From Lentzea albidocapillata subsp. violacea (lineage in GTDB: Bacteria; Actinomycetota; Actinomycetes; Mycobacteriales; Pseudonocardiaceae): a DNA stretch of 64,000 nucleotides. This document shows positions 1 to 10,288 of this stretch, in pieces. The translations under genes were made by a program, and so were the position numbers. Position 1 is the stretch's first letter. Each line of letters starts with the position of its first letter. The stretch spans positions 62,001-126,000 of the forward strand of contig NZ_FNET01000009.1 of assembly GCF_900100275.1 (NCBI RefSeq), read 5' to 3'. The notes beneath the pieces are model-generated. The model was not told the origin of the DNA and searched no databases. It saw only the letters and a program-made list of their open reading frames with translations.

Positions 1-609
1 GGCCACGCCCGGCACCGTCATCGCCTGGCGGCAGCGGCGGATGACCTCGTCGAACTCGGGCGCCGACCGCCACTTCGGGCCGGACCACGCGGACAGCAGC
101 TTGGCTACCTGCAGACCGTTCTCGGCGGTCAGCCAGCGTTCCGGGTGGATCGGCAGCTGGAAGCGCAGCACGTGCGAGTTCGTCCGGGGATGCCTGCGGA
201 ACGTCCGGCGCGTCACCAGGGGGTGCGGTGCGGACAGCACGGAGATCGACGAGACCACGCGCGGGTGCATGGCGCCGACCGTCCACGCCGTTGCGCCTCC
301 CCACGCGTGACCCACGAGGTGCGCGCGCGGAGCGCCGAGCGCCTTGACCAGACCGGCGATGTCACCCGCGAGGGTGAAGCCGTCGTAGCCGCGCGGAGGT
401 TTGTCCGAGTCGCCGTAGCCGCGCAGGTCCACGGCCACGGCGCGATAGCCGGCCTCGGCCAGTGCGGTCAGCTGGTGCCGCCACGACCACCAGAACTCGG
501 GGAATCCGTGCAGCAGCAGCACGAGCGGGCCCTCACCGAGCTCGGCGACGTGCAGGCGGATGCCGTTGGCCGAGACGTCGCGGTGCGTCCACGGACCCGC
601 GACCCGCAC
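1..609 (-). CDS. alpha/beta hydrolase, EphE-like (3' end beyond the window)
   Basis: This is the N-terminal 203 codons of an alpha/beta-hydrolase of the epoxide hydrolase type; the C-terminus and stop lie left of the window. The oxyanion motif HGFPEFWW and the strand leading to the nucleophile elbow (LVGHAWGG) are clear. In epoxide hydrolases the elbow reads GHDWGG, but here residue 102 is Ala, so the usual Asp nucleophile is missing; the fold is certain, catalysis is not. The start chosen is the GTG at 609, giving MRVAGPWTHRDVSANGI. The frame is open further upstream without a better start. It follows the nhaA/holin-like pair, as ephE follows Rv3669 in M. tuberculosis. Confidence 0.85.
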   Translation of the reverse strand, partial: MRVAGPWTHRDVSANGIRLHVAELGEGPLVLLLHGFPEFWWSWRHQLTALAEAGYRAVAVDLRGYGDSDKPPRGYDGFTLAGDIAGLVKALGAPRAHLVGHAWGGATAWTVGAMHPRVVSSISVLSAPHPLVTRRTFRRHPRTNSHVLRFQLPIHPERWLTAENGLQVAKLLSAWSGPKWRSAPEFDEVIRRCRQAMTVPGVA

Positions 610-632
610 GACGGACGGGTCGGGTTTGCGGC

Positions 633-1073
633 TCAGTTGTCGTCGCCCCTGCGCGTGAGGGCCGCGACCGTGTCCTTCGCGGCCGCGATCGACTTCTCCG
701 GCGCCCTGATCTTCTTGACCTTGCGGTAGCCGAGCAGGGCGAAGGTGATGGCGCTCAGCACCATCACGACGAACACCAGGGCGAATCCACCCCAGGTGTG
801 CCAGCCGAACCACTGCGCGAAGCCAAAGCCGAGGGTCATGAACAGGAAGAACAGAGCGAAGCACAGGATCGTCAGCGCGACGATGAAGAAGACGCCGCCC
901 CTCACGCCCTTCTTGATCTCGGCCGCGATCTCGCCCTTGGCGAGCTCGACCTCTGCTCTGACCAAAGTCGACACGTGGGCGGTCGCATCACGGACAAGAC
1001 CGCCGATCGACGCTTCGGCCGTCGGGTCGTCTGCGGTCAGCGGAATCGACGCGATGTGCTCCCTGGTGGTCAC
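633..1073 (-). CDS. phage-holin-superfamily III membrane protein (Rv3669-like)
   Basis: A 146-residue membrane protein of the actinobacterial Phage_holin_3_6 (PF07332) type. The N-terminal 50 residues are soluble and charged (LVRAEVELAKGEIAAEIKKG). Two hydrophobic helices follow at about residues 57-82 and 88-113, then a basic tail. Despite the family name, such proteins are chromosomal membrane proteins of unknown role. Its ATG overlaps the nhaA stop as ATGA, so the two are probably translated together. The order hydrolase, holin-like protein, then acs nearby matches the Rv3670-Rv3669-Rv3667 block of mycobacteria. Confidence 0.85.
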   Translation of the reverse strand: MTTREHIASIPLTADDPTAEASIGGLVRDATAHVSTLVRAEVELAKGEIAAEIKKGVRGGVFFIVALTILCFALFFLFMTLGFGFAQWFGWHTWGGFALVFVVMVLSAITFALLGYRKVKKIRAPEKSIAAAKDTVAALTRRGDDN

Positions 1074-2236
1074 TCGGACATGGTGCCATGAGCCCGGCTA
1101 CGACGAATGAGCAACACCGCGGCGAGCAGCGACGCGATCATCGAGGCGATCAGCACGGCGGCCTTCGCGGTCTCCGGCTCGTCGAGTGAGAGGTCCGCGA
1201 TCAGCAGGCTGACGGTGAACCCGACCCCGCCCAGTGTCGCCACCGCCACGATGTCGCGCGGCCCCGCGCCGGACGGCCAGACCGCCGCCTTGAACCACAC
1301 CGCGAGCGCCGACGCCCCCACGATGCCGATCACCTTGCCGACGACCAGTCCCACCATCACGCCGAGCGCGATCTTGTCCTCGAAGACCTTCCCCAACGCC
1401 TCGGCGCCCACCGGCACCCCCGCCGCGAACAGCGCGAACACCGGCACGGCCACCCCGGCCGACCACGGCTGCAGCCGGTGCTCCAGCCGCACGGCCGGCG
1501 CCTCCTGCTCGTACGGGTCGCGCCGCACCCGCGTCAGCAACGCCAGCGCGACGCCCGCGATCGTGGCGTGGATGCCCGACTCGTGCATGAACCACCAGGT
1601 GCCCAGCGCGATCGGCACGTAGATCCAGGGACTGGTGATCCTTTTGCGCTGCAGGAACCAGTACAGCGCCAGCAGCAGCACGACCGCGCCCGCCGCGAGC
1701 AGGTTGAACTTCGCGGTGAACAGGATGGCGATCAGGATGATCGCGCCCAGGTCGTCCACGACGGCCAGCGACAGCAGGAACACCCGCAGGCTCGACGGCA
1801 GCCCCGACGCCGTCAGCGCCAGCACCCCGAGCGCGAACGCGATGTCCGTCGCCACCGGAATCGCCCACGCCTTCTCGATCCCCGGCTGCCCCCAGCCGAT
1901 CGACAACGCGACCAGCGCGGGCACGACCATCCCGCCGACGGCCGCGACGATCGGCAGGATCGCGGCCTTCACGTTGGACAGTTCGCCGACGACGAGCTCG
2001 CGCTTGAGCTCCAGCCCGGCGACGAAGAAGAAGATGGCCAGCAGACCATCCTTGGCCCAGTCGCCGACCGACAACGGTCCCAGGTGGAGGTCCCGCAGGC
2101 CGAAGTAAGAGGGGGAGAGCGGCGAGTTCGCCCACAACAGTGCGATGGCGGTGGCGATGAGCAGCACGGTGCCGCCCACGGTTTCCGTGCGCAGGTAACG
2201 GGCGAAATCGGCGACTGCGGCCTTCTTACGCGACAA
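1070..2236 (-). CDS. nhaA: Na+/H+ antiporter NhaA
   Basis: A 388-residue NhaA-family antiporter that exchanges cytoplasmic Na+ (or Li+) for external protons in pH and salt homeostasis. About eleven to twelve hydrophobic helices are visible. The ion-binding aspartate pair lies in AVVDDLGAIILIAI (about residues 164-165), and the N-terminal motif FFFVAGLELKRELV is characteristic. Length equals the family norm. It begins with ATG (MSRKKAAVADFARYL). It is the first gene of a probable three-gene operon with the holin-like and hydrolase genes downstream. Confidence 0.95.
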   Translation of the reverse strand: MSRKKAAVADFARYLRTETVGGTVLLIATAIALLWANSPLSPSYFGLRDLHLGPLSVGDWAKDGLLAIFFFVAGLELKRELVVGELSNVKAAILPIVAAVGGMVVPALVALSIGWGQPGIEKAWAIPVATDIAFALGVLALTASGLPSSLRVFLLSLAVVDDLGAIILIAILFTAKFNLLAAGAVVLLLALYWFLQRKRITSPWIYVPIALGTWWFMHESGIHATIAGVALALLTRVRRDPYEQEAPAVRLEHRLQPWSAGVAVPVFALFAAGVPVGAEALGKVFEDKIALGVMVGLVVGKVIGIVGASALAVWFKAAVWPSGAGPRDIVAVATLGGVGFTVSLLIADLSLDEPETAKAAVLIASMIASLLAAVLLIRRSRAHGTMSE

Positions 2237-2366
2237 AATGGCTCCTGGGGCGATCAGCGGGTACGCGAAATACTCCTGCCGACCAGACTTCCCGGCTCAC
2301 CAAGATGGAATCTTAACGCGAACGGGCGCCCTCAGGTGAGGACGCCCGTCACGTTTGCAGCAGAAA

Positions 2367-4349
<1,983 letters not shown>

Positions 4350-4468
4350 GGTGCGAGACCTCCTGGAAAGTCCAGACCGGTTGGGGATGCGGGTACTGAC
4401 CGTAGTGCGAGCCAGCTCACTTCCAACAGGCTCCTCCCTCAAAAGGTTCAGACCAATCTTGGGAGGTT

Positions 4469-4494
4469 GGTTACACGGCTGTCATTGTGTAACC
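4469..4494. promoter_or_regulatory. perfect 8-bp dyad upstream of acs
   Basis: GGTTACAC and GTGTAACC form exact inverted arms separated by 10 bp, 120-145 bp upstream of the acs start and about 115 bp before the divergent Fic-like gene. GTTAC followed after 6 bp by GTCAT resembles half-sites of the nitrogen regulator GlnR, which controls acs in some related actinomycetes. A CRP-type or other dimeric regulator is equally possible. Confidence 0.4.
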
Positions 4495-4608
4495 CGTTTT
4501 GTCTGGTCCAGGCACGTGTGGCGCGTTGAACGGGCGCAGTTGCGCGCCCAACGGTTGGGGCAGTGAGCTGGATCACCCGTTTCACCTGGTCAGGTACTCT
4601 GCGCGACC

Positions 4609-5337
4609 GTGACCGATCCTCTCGCACCGCTGCTTTCCTTGCCTGGCGTGGCAGACGCCGCGAGCGCCGCCAAGGACGCCGTCTTCCAGGTGCACCGCCA
4701 TCGGGTGAACCTGCGCGGCTGGGCCACGACGGCGGCCGAAGCGTCCGTCCGCGCGGCCCGTGCGTCGGCGGCTCTGGAGGGCGGTCCGACCGACATCCCG
4801 GAGTCCGGCGAGGTCTCGGAACCCGTGCTGGCAGGGTCTTTGCGGATCGCGGAGGCACTGGGCGGGCTCGTCGCCACGTGGCAGCGCGCGCCGTTGCAGG
4901 CCCTCGCGCGGTTGCACGTTCTCGCCGCCGCCGACCTCACGACCGACGTCGGACGCCCGCGTGTCTCCGAGGACGTGTCGCAACGGCTCGACATGCTCGG
5001 CTCGCTGGTCACCGGCGGCACGTCCGTGCCGGCGCCGATCGTCGTCGCGGTGGTGCACGGTGAACTGCTCGGGCTGGCGCCGTTCGACGTCGCGAACGGC
5101 GTGGTCGCCCGTGCGGCCGCGCGGATGACGTCGATCTCCACCGGTCTCGACCCCAAGGGCCTCGGCGTGCCGGAAGTGGCGTGCCTGCGCCGTTCGGCGG
5201 AGTACGAGGCCGCGTCCGTGGCGTTCGCGTCGGGGTCCCTGGAGGGTCTCGCGCAGTGGATCCTGTTCGTCTGCTCGTCGCTGGAGGCGGGCGCCCGCGA
5301 GGCGAAGAGCATCGCGGACGCCGCACTCACCGGGTGA
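4609..5337 (+). CDS. degenerate Fic-family protein
   Basis: A 242-residue protein often annotated as an oxidoreductase in actinomycetes, but its layout is that of a Fic domain. An inhibitory-helix-like segment ASAALEGGPTD (compare S-x-A-I-E-G-N) lies at about residues 47-57. The segment APFDVANGVVAR (about residues 161-172) sits where HPFxDGNGR is expected. The catalytic His, the GN pair and the following Arg are altered, so AMP transfer is unlikely; a regulatory or structural role is possible. It is divergent from acs and ends 11 nt into the 3' end of convergent kynU. Confidence 0.6.
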   Translation: MTDPLAPLLSLPGVADAASAAKDAVFQVHRHRVNLRGWATTAAEASVRAARASAALEGGPTDIPESGEVSEPVLAGSLRIAEALGGLVATWQRAPLQALARLHVLAAADLTTDVGRPRVSEDVSQRLDMLGSLVTGGTSVPAPIVVAVVHGELLGLAPFDVANGVVARAAARMTSISTGLDPKGLGVPEVACLRRSAEYEAASVAFASGSLEGLAQWILFVCSSLEAGAREAKSIADAALTG

Positions 5338-6427
5338 TGTCCGCCAGCACTTCGGCCGCCCTGATCGCGTCCTCGTCGGTCACGTAGAGCGGGGCGAAGC
5401 CGAACCTGAGGATGTCCGGCGGCCGGTGGTCGCCGATGACGCCGCGCGCGATCAGTTCGTCCATCACGGCCCTGGCGTCCGGGCAGCGCACCGAGATCTG
5501 GTTGCCCCGCTGCTCCGGCGTGATCACCTCGAGGTTCGTGAGCTTCTCGACGTGCTCGCGGAACAGCGCGGTCAGTGCCAGGCCGCGCTGCCGCAGTTCG
5601 GCCAGGTCGACGTCGTCCCAGACGTCCAGGGACGCGTCGAGCGCCAGCATCGACAGGATGTCCGGCGTGCCGACCCGTGCGCGGACGATGCCGGGGTCCG
5701 GCTCGTAGGACGGCTTCATGCCGAACGGCTCGCGGTGGCCGTTCCAGCCCGACAGCGGGTTCTCGAACGTCGCCTGCCTGGCGTGCGGCACGTAGACGAA
5801 CGCCGGCGAGCCCGGTCCGCCGTTGAGGAACTTGTAGGTGCAGCCGACCGCGAAGTCGACCTCGAGGGCGTCCAGTTCGATGGGCAGCACGCCGGCGCTG
5901 TGGCAGAGGTCCCAGACCACCTGCGCGCCGACGTCGTGCGCCTGCTCGGTGAGCGCCTTCATGTCGTGCAGCGCGCCGGTCCGGTAGTCGACCTGGTTGA
6001 GCAGCACCACGGCGGTGTCCTCGCTCAGGTCCAAAGAGGACGGATGCGCGGCACGGATCTTCAGTCCCGTCAGCGAAGCCACCGACTCCGCGATGTAGCC
6101 GTCGGTCGGAAACGTCGACTCGTCCACGACGATCTCGGTGCGGCTCGTGCCCCTCACCGCGCCCATCAACGCCTTGAAGACGTTGACCGACGTCGAGTCG
6201 CCGACGACGACCTGACCGGGAGCGGCTCCGATCAGCCGGCCGATCCGGTCGCCGATCCGTTGGGGCGCCTCCCACCAGCCCTCGCTCCACGACCTGATCA
6301 GCCGCGTGCCCCACTGGTGCTTCACGACCTCCTGCATCCGCTCGGCGACGTGCTTCGGCGGCGCGCCGAGCGAGTTGCCGTCGAGGTAGATGACGCCTTC
6401 GGGGATGTCGAACAGCTCGCGCCTCAC
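5327..6427 (-). CDS. kynU: kynureninase
   Basis: A 366-residue PLP enzyme that cleaves kynurenine to anthranilate and alanine in tryptophan catabolism. The fold-I signature appears as VIYLDGNSLG near the N-terminus. The PLP lysine lies in CTYKFLNGGPGSP, and the Asp/His region in VWDLCHSAGV. The start chosen is GTG at 6427, which overlaps the kynA stop as GTGA and has GAGGAG six bases upstream inside kynA. The protein is therefore somewhat shorter at the N-terminus than usual (about 400). Translational coupling to kynA is expected. No formamidase gene is seen next to the pair. Confidence 0.92.
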   Translation of the reverse strand: MRRELFDIPEGVIYLDGNSLGAPPKHVAERMQEVVKHQWGTRLIRSWSEGWWEAPQRIGDRIGRLIGAAPGQVVVGDSTSVNVFKALMGAVRGTSRTEIVVDESTFPTDGYIAESVASLTGLKIRAAHPSSLDLSEDTAVVLLNQVDYRTGALHDMKALTEQAHDVGAQVVWDLCHSAGVLPIELDALEVDFAVGCTYKFLNGGPGSPAFVYVPHARQATFENPLSGWNGHREPFGMKPSYEPDPGIVRARVGTPDILSMLALDASLDVWDDVDLAELRQRGLALTALFREHVEKLTNLEVITPEQRGNQISVRCPDARAVMDELIARGVIGDHRPPDILRFGFAPLYVTDEDAIRAAEVLADITR

Positions 6428-7239
6428 ACGTAGCTCCTCGCGGTCCACAGCTCGGGGAACACCGCTCGTTGGGTGCGCTTCTCCAGCCATGCAACACCAG
6501 CGGAGCCGCCGGTGCCGACCTTCGAGCCCATCGAACGGCGGGTCGCCAGCAGGTGGTCGTAGCGCCAGCGCGCGAACTCCTCGGCGATGTCGGTCAGCGC
6601 CTCGCCCAGTTCCAGCAGGTCGCGGTCGTCGCCTCGGTAGATCGTCGCCCACACCTGCTCGACCTCGGCCGACGGCTCGTAGGCCTTGGTCAGGTCGCGG
6701 TCCAGCACGCTCTGCGGGATGTCGAAACCCCTGCGCTTGAGGGCCGCGAGCACGTCGTCGTAGAGCGAGGGCAGGGCCAGCGACTTCTCCAGCTGGTCGT
6801 GCATCGCCGGCACCGCGCGGTGCGGCACGAGCATCGACGCGGACTTCTCGCCGAGCAGGAACTCCATCTCGCGGTACATGCCCGACTGGAAGCCCGACCC
6901 CTCGCCGAGCGCGTCGCGGAACGAGTTGAACTCGGTCGGCGTCATCCGCGCGATCGGCCGCCACGCCGCCGAGAGCGCCTGGAGGTGCAGGTCGGAACGC
7001 CGGAGCGTGCGCACGGCGGCTTTCAGGTCATCGGCACGCAGTTCGGTCTGGGCCTGCCGCCACTCGAAGCAGAGCAGGCCGAAGTACAGCTCCATCACCT
7101 GCGTGATGACCAGGAACGACATCTCACGGGGATCTTTGGACCACTGCTGTTGAAGGGTGTGCAGCACCGACGCGTGCACGTAGTCCTCGTACGGCGTGGT
7201 GCCGCCGAAATCCAGCTTGGGGGATACGGGGCAGCTCAT
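6424..7239 (-). CDS. kynA: tryptophan 2,3-dioxygenase
   Basis: A 271-residue haem dioxygenase opening the indole ring of tryptophan to N-formylkynurenine. The family start LDFGGTTPYEDYVHASVL (residues 9-26) contains the substrate-pocket Tyr and the distal His. VITQVMELYFGLLCFEW and the C-terminal KVGTGGSAG loop are conserved. Length is typical of bacterial TDO (about 270-280). It is the first gene of the kynA-kynU operon and is divergent from an Lrp-type gene that probably regulates it. Confidence 0.95.
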   Translation of the reverse strand: MSCPVSPKLDFGGTTPYEDYVHASVLHTLQQQWSKDPREMSFLVITQVMELYFGLLCFEWRQAQTELRADDLKAAVRTLRRSDLHLQALSAAWRPIARMTPTEFNSFRDALGEGSGFQSGMYREMEFLLGEKSASMLVPHRAVPAMHDQLEKSLALPSLYDDVLAALKRRGFDIPQSVLDRDLTKAYEPSAEVEQVWATIYRGDDRDLLELGEALTDIAEEFARWRYDHLLATRRSMGSKVGTGGSAGVAWLEKRTQRAVFPELWTARSYV

Positions 7240-7289
7240 GGCTCAATCGTCGCCGGAACGGCCCGTCACCTGAATGGGCGACGAAAGGC

Positions 7290-7302
7290 GTTCGGCGCGA
7301 AC
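7290..7302. promoter_or_regulatory. 13-bp palindrome between kynA and the Lrp-type gene
   Basis: GTTCG-GCG-CGAAC is an exact palindrome in the 105-bp divergent intergenic region, a plausible binding site for the neighbouring Lrp/AsnC-family regulator. It is short and may be chance in GC-rich DNA. Confidence 0.3.
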
Positions 7303-7344
7303 TTCTTCCAATCGCAAAACGGATCGCCGAGTAGCTTTGCGTTC

Positions 7345-7785
7345 ATGTTGGACGAGGTGGACAAGGCCCTGTTGGAGGCACTCCAAGAGGATGCGCGGCT
7401 GTCGTACAACGAACTGGCCCGCCGGGTCCACGTCTCACCGCCGACGGTCGCGCAGCGGGTCCGCCGGCTCGAGAACATGGGCGCGATCACCGGCTATCGC
7501 GCCGTGGTCGACCCCACCGTCGTCGGACGTCCGGTCGTCGCGTTGGTGCGCATGAAGTGCTACGGCCCGCGGTGCATCACCGTGCACCCCGAACTGCTCG
7601 ACGATCTCCCCGAAGTGGTCGAGGTCGTCCGGCTGACCGGAGACATCTGCTCGGTGGTGAAGGTCGTCACCACGTCGATCGTCGAGTTGGAACGGCTGCT
7701 GGTCCGGCTGGCCGCACACGGGGAGACGTCCAGCGCAATGGTGCTGTCGACGCCCATCCCGTGGCGTCCGGTGTTGCCTGGATAA
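7345..7785 (+). CDS. Lrp/AsnC-family transcriptional regulator
   Basis: A 146-residue regulator with an N-terminal winged helix (residues 3-52; ALLEALQEDARLSYNELA, then recognition helix SPPTVAQRVRRLE) and a C-terminal RAM ligand-sensing domain. The start is ATG at 7345 (MLDEVDKALLEAL). Its position divergent from kynA-kynU suggests control of kynurenine-pathway genes in response to tryptophan or kynurenine; in other bacteria KynR is also of this family. The target assignment is inferred from position only. Confidence 0.88.
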   Translation: MLDEVDKALLEALQEDARLSYNELARRVHVSPPTVAQRVRRLENMGAITGYRAVVDPTVVGRPVVALVRMKCYGPRCITVHPELLDDLPEVVEVVRLTGDICSVVKVVTTSIVELERLLVRLAAHGETSSAMVLSTPIPWRPVLPG

Positions 7786-7806
7786 CACGCATCTCAGATT
7801 CCAATT
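7784..7806. promoter_or_regulatory. candidate NsrR operator upstream of nsrR-hmp
   Basis: A 23-bp sequence beginning AACACGCATCT and ending AGATTCCAATT lies 18-40 bp before the nsrR GTG. It is centred on ATCT-C-AGAT and closely resembles Streptomyces NsrR operators at hmp genes as I recall them. Its 5' edge overlaps the stop of the Lrp-type gene. It probably gives NO-responsive autoregulation of nsrR-hmp. Confidence 0.65.
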
Positions 7807-7823
7807 AAGCTATTCTCGATCTT

Positions 7824-8258
7824 GTGAGGCTGACCAAGAGCACCGACATCGCGCTGCGGATCGTGATGCGGCTGGCCGTTGCCGACGCCTCGGCGAACCC
7901 GACCACACGGGAAGTCGCCGAGGTCATGGGCGTGCAGTACACCCACGCGGCCAAGGTCGTGGCCCAGCTCCAGCACCTCGGCGTGGTCGTGGCCCGCCGC
8001 GGCAGGGGTGGCGGCCTGGCGCTCGCCGAGACCAGACGGTCCGTCTCGGTGGGGTGGCTCGTGCGCCGGCTGGAGGGCGAGGGCGACGTCGTCGACTGCG
8101 AGGGCGACGCGCCGTGCCCGCTGAGCACGGCCTGCCGCCTGCGCCAAGCGCTGCGCCAGGCCCAGGAAGCCTTCTACGCCTCGCTCGATCCGCTGAGCGT
8201 CGAGGACCTCGTCGCTGATCCCACCGGTCCTGTCCTGCTCAGCCTGCGGCTGAGGTGA
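7824..8258 (+). CDS. nsrR: Rrf2-family NO-sensing repressor NsrR
   Basis: A 144-residue Rrf2-family regulator with an N-terminal winged helix and a three-cysteine cluster site: Cys92, Cys98 and Cys104 (CEGDAPCPLSTAC). The spacing C-x5-C-x5-C is that of the [4Fe-4S]-binding NsrR of Streptomyces. NO reacts with the cluster and releases the repressor. It starts with GTG at 7824 and is followed 11 nt later by hmp, its classical target, so repressor and detoxifying enzyme form one operon. Confidence 0.93.
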   Translation: MRLTKSTDIALRIVMRLAVADASANPTTREVAEVMGVQYTHAAKVVAQLQHLGVVVARRGRGGGLALAETRRSVSVGWLVRRLEGEGDVVDCEGDAPCPLSTACRLRQALRQAQEAFYASLDPLSVEDLVADPTGPVLLSLRLR

Positions 8259-8269
8259 GGAGATCCTCG

Positions 8270-9388
8270 ATGTTGTCCCCGAAGTCGGCCGAACTTCTCG
8301 AAGCCACCCTGCCCGCGGTCGGCGCCGCCATCGGTGAGATCAGCGCGCTGTTCTACGAGCGCATGTTCGCCGAGCACCCGATCCTGCTGCGGGACGTGTT
8401 CAACCGCGGCAACCAGGCCAACGGCACGCAGTCCCAGGCGCTGGCCGGGTCGATCGCCGCGTTCGCCTCCGGCCTGCTCGCCGGTCGGACGCCCGACGCG
8501 ATGCTGAGGCGGATCGCACACAAGCACGTCTCAGTCGGCGTCACGCCCGGCCAGTACGCGGTCGTGCACAAGCACCTGCTCGGGGCCGTCGCCGACGTCC
8601 TGGACGTCCCGGCCGAGGTGACGGCGGCCTGGAGCGAGGTCTACTGGCTGATGGCCGACACGCTGATCGGCCTGGAGCGGTTCCTGCCGCAGGGGCAGCA
8701 GGAGCACCGGGTGATCGCCCGGTTCCAGGAGACCGAGGACGTGGTGACGTTCGTGGTCAGGCCGGTCGACGGGGAAGTGCGCGCGGGTGAGCCGGGGCAG
8801 TACGTCTCGGTGCAGGTCCCGCTGGCCGACGGCGCCCGGCAGATCCGCCAGTACAGCCTGTCCGGACGGTCCGACGACGCACTGCAGTTCTCGGTGAAAC
8901 GCGACGGCGAGGTGTCGAACCACCTGCACGACTCCGCGCCCGTCGGCAGCACCGTGCTGGTCAGCCACCCGGCAGGGGACCTGACGCTGCAGCCCGGCGA
9001 CGGTCCGGTGCTGCTCGCGTCGGCGGGCATCGGCTGCACGCCGATGATCTCCATGCTCGCCGAGCTGGCCGCCACGGACTCACCCCGGCAGGTCGTCGCC
9101 GTCCACGGTGACCGCGACCAGCTCACGCACCCGTTCCGCGCGGAACTCGCCCAGCTCGTCGCCAAGCTGGAGAACGCGCGGGCGCACGTCTTCTACGAGC
9201 GGCCGCTCGGCGACTGGCCCGCCGAGCGGACCGGGCTGGTCGATCTCGGCGGGGTCGAGCTCCCGCGGGACACCATCGCCTACCTGTGCGGGCCGGTGCC
9301 GTTCCTGCGCGCGATGCGGGCCCAGCTCCTCGAAGCGGGTGTCACCGACATCCACTACGAGGTGTTCGGCCCGGATCTAACCAGCTAG
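8270..9388 (+). CDS. hmp: flavohaemoprotein (nitric oxide dioxygenase)
   Basis: A 372-residue flavohaemoglobin converting NO to nitrate with O2 and NAD(P)H. An N-terminal globin domain (about residues 1-135) contains the proximal-His segment RIAHKHVSVGVTPGQY. An FAD-binding domain follows (RQIRQYSLSG, about residues 196-205), then an NAD domain (LLASAGIGCTPMISML). The start is ATG at 8270, with GAGGAG upstream. Length is slightly below the usual 390-400. Its last 12 nt overlap the convergent murQ gene. Confidence 0.95.
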   Translation: MLSPKSAELLEATLPAVGAAIGEISALFYERMFAEHPILLRDVFNRGNQANGTQSQALAGSIAAFASGLLAGRTPDAMLRRIAHKHVSVGVTPGQYAVVHKHLLGAVADVLDVPAEVTAAWSEVYWLMADTLIGLERFLPQGQQEHRVIARFQETEDVVTFVVRPVDGEVRAGEPGQYVSVQVPLADGARQIRQYSLSGRSDDALQFSVKRDGEVSNHLHDSAPVGSTVLVSHPAGDLTLQPGDGPVLLASAGIGCTPMISMLAELAATDSPRQVVAVHGDRDQLTHPFRAELAQLVAKLENARAHVFYERPLGDWPAERTGLVDLGGVELPRDTIAYLCGPVPFLRAMRAQLLEAGVTDIHYEVFGPDLTS

Positions 9389-10288
9389 CCGGTCCAGGGC
9401 GTGGCGGACGTGGCCCTTGGTGTCCTGCAGGGCAGCGGCCGCACGTTCGGTCGGTGCGCCGGAGAGCAGGTGGACCAGCGCCACCTTGAGATCGCCGTCC
9501 GCGTCCGCCAGCGCCTGCTCGCACGCGTTCTCGGGCTGGCCGGTGGCCTCGTGCAGGATCCGGATCGTCCGGCCGCGCAGCTTCGCGTTGGTGGCGCGCA
9601 TGCTGACCATCAGGTTCGAGTAGGTGCGGCCGAGCTTGATCATCACCGCCGTGGAAAACGATGTCAGGACCAGCTTCTGGGCCGATCCCGCCTTCATCCG
9701 TGTGGAGCCGGCGATGGCCTCCGGGCCGGTGTTCAGCGCGACGAGGACATCGGGCGTGAAGGGCACCGACGCGTTGTTCGACACCAGCACGGTGTGGGCA
9801 CCAAGCGCTTGCGCCTCCTGCAGCGCGCCGATCACGAACGGCGTGCGCCCGGACGCCGTCACGCCCACGACCAGGTCCTTCGCGGTGGCGTGGCGGCGGA
9901 TCAGGGCGGCGCCCGAGTGGTCCTCCACCTCTTCGACGGCACGGACGAGGGCTTCCGGACCGCCGGCGTGGTGGGCGACGAACCAGTCGGCCGGGGCGTT
10001 GAACGTCGGTACGAGCTCAGCGGCGTCCAGCGTCGCCAGACGCCCTGACGTGCCCGCGCCGACGTAGTGCACGCGGCCACCGGACATGATCGCCGCGACG
10101 CCCAGGTCGACGGCGCCGGCCAGTTCCGGCAGTGCCTGCGCGACCGCCGCGGGGACCGTGCGGTCCTCCTCGTTGATCATGCGCAGCACGTCGATCGTGG
10201 AGACCCGGTCGATGTCCGCGGTGCGCGGGTTCCGTTGCTCGGTCGGAGATTCCACGCGCACCACCACACCGTTCCGGGGGGAGATCAT
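9377..10288 (-). CDS. murQ: N-acetylmuramic acid 6-phosphate etherase
   Basis: A 303-residue SIS-domain enzyme that cleaves the lactyl ether of MurNAc-6-phosphate, giving GlcNAc-6-phosphate and lactate in peptidoglycan recycling. Family signatures TEQRNPRTADID at the N-terminus, GGRVHYVGAGTSGRLATLDA (about residues 69-88) and GSTRMKAGSAQKLVL are intact. The ATG overlaps the stop of the upstream murR-like gene (ATGA). No MurP transporter or MurNAc kinase gene is visible beside it, so the source of MurNAc-6-phosphate must be encoded elsewhere. Confidence 0.96.
   Translation of the reverse strand: MISPRNGVVVRVESPTEQRNPRTADIDRVSTIDVLRMINEEDRTVPAAVAQALPELAGAVDLGVAAIMSGGRVHYVGAGTSGRLATLDAAELVPTFNAPADWFVAHHAGGPEALVRAVEEVEDHSGAALIRRHATAKDLVVGVTASGRTPFVIGALQEAQALGAHTVLVSNNASVPFTPDVLVALNTGPEAIAGSTRMKAGSAQKLVLTSFSTAVMIKLGRTYSNLMVSMRATNAKLRGRTIRILHEATGQPENACEQALADADGDLKVALVHLLSGAPTERAAAALQDTKGHVRHALDRLAG

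Noticed and set aside
633..1073. Prophage holin
   Set aside because: No other phage genes are present; this is the chromosomal Rv3669-type family in its conserved neighbourhood.
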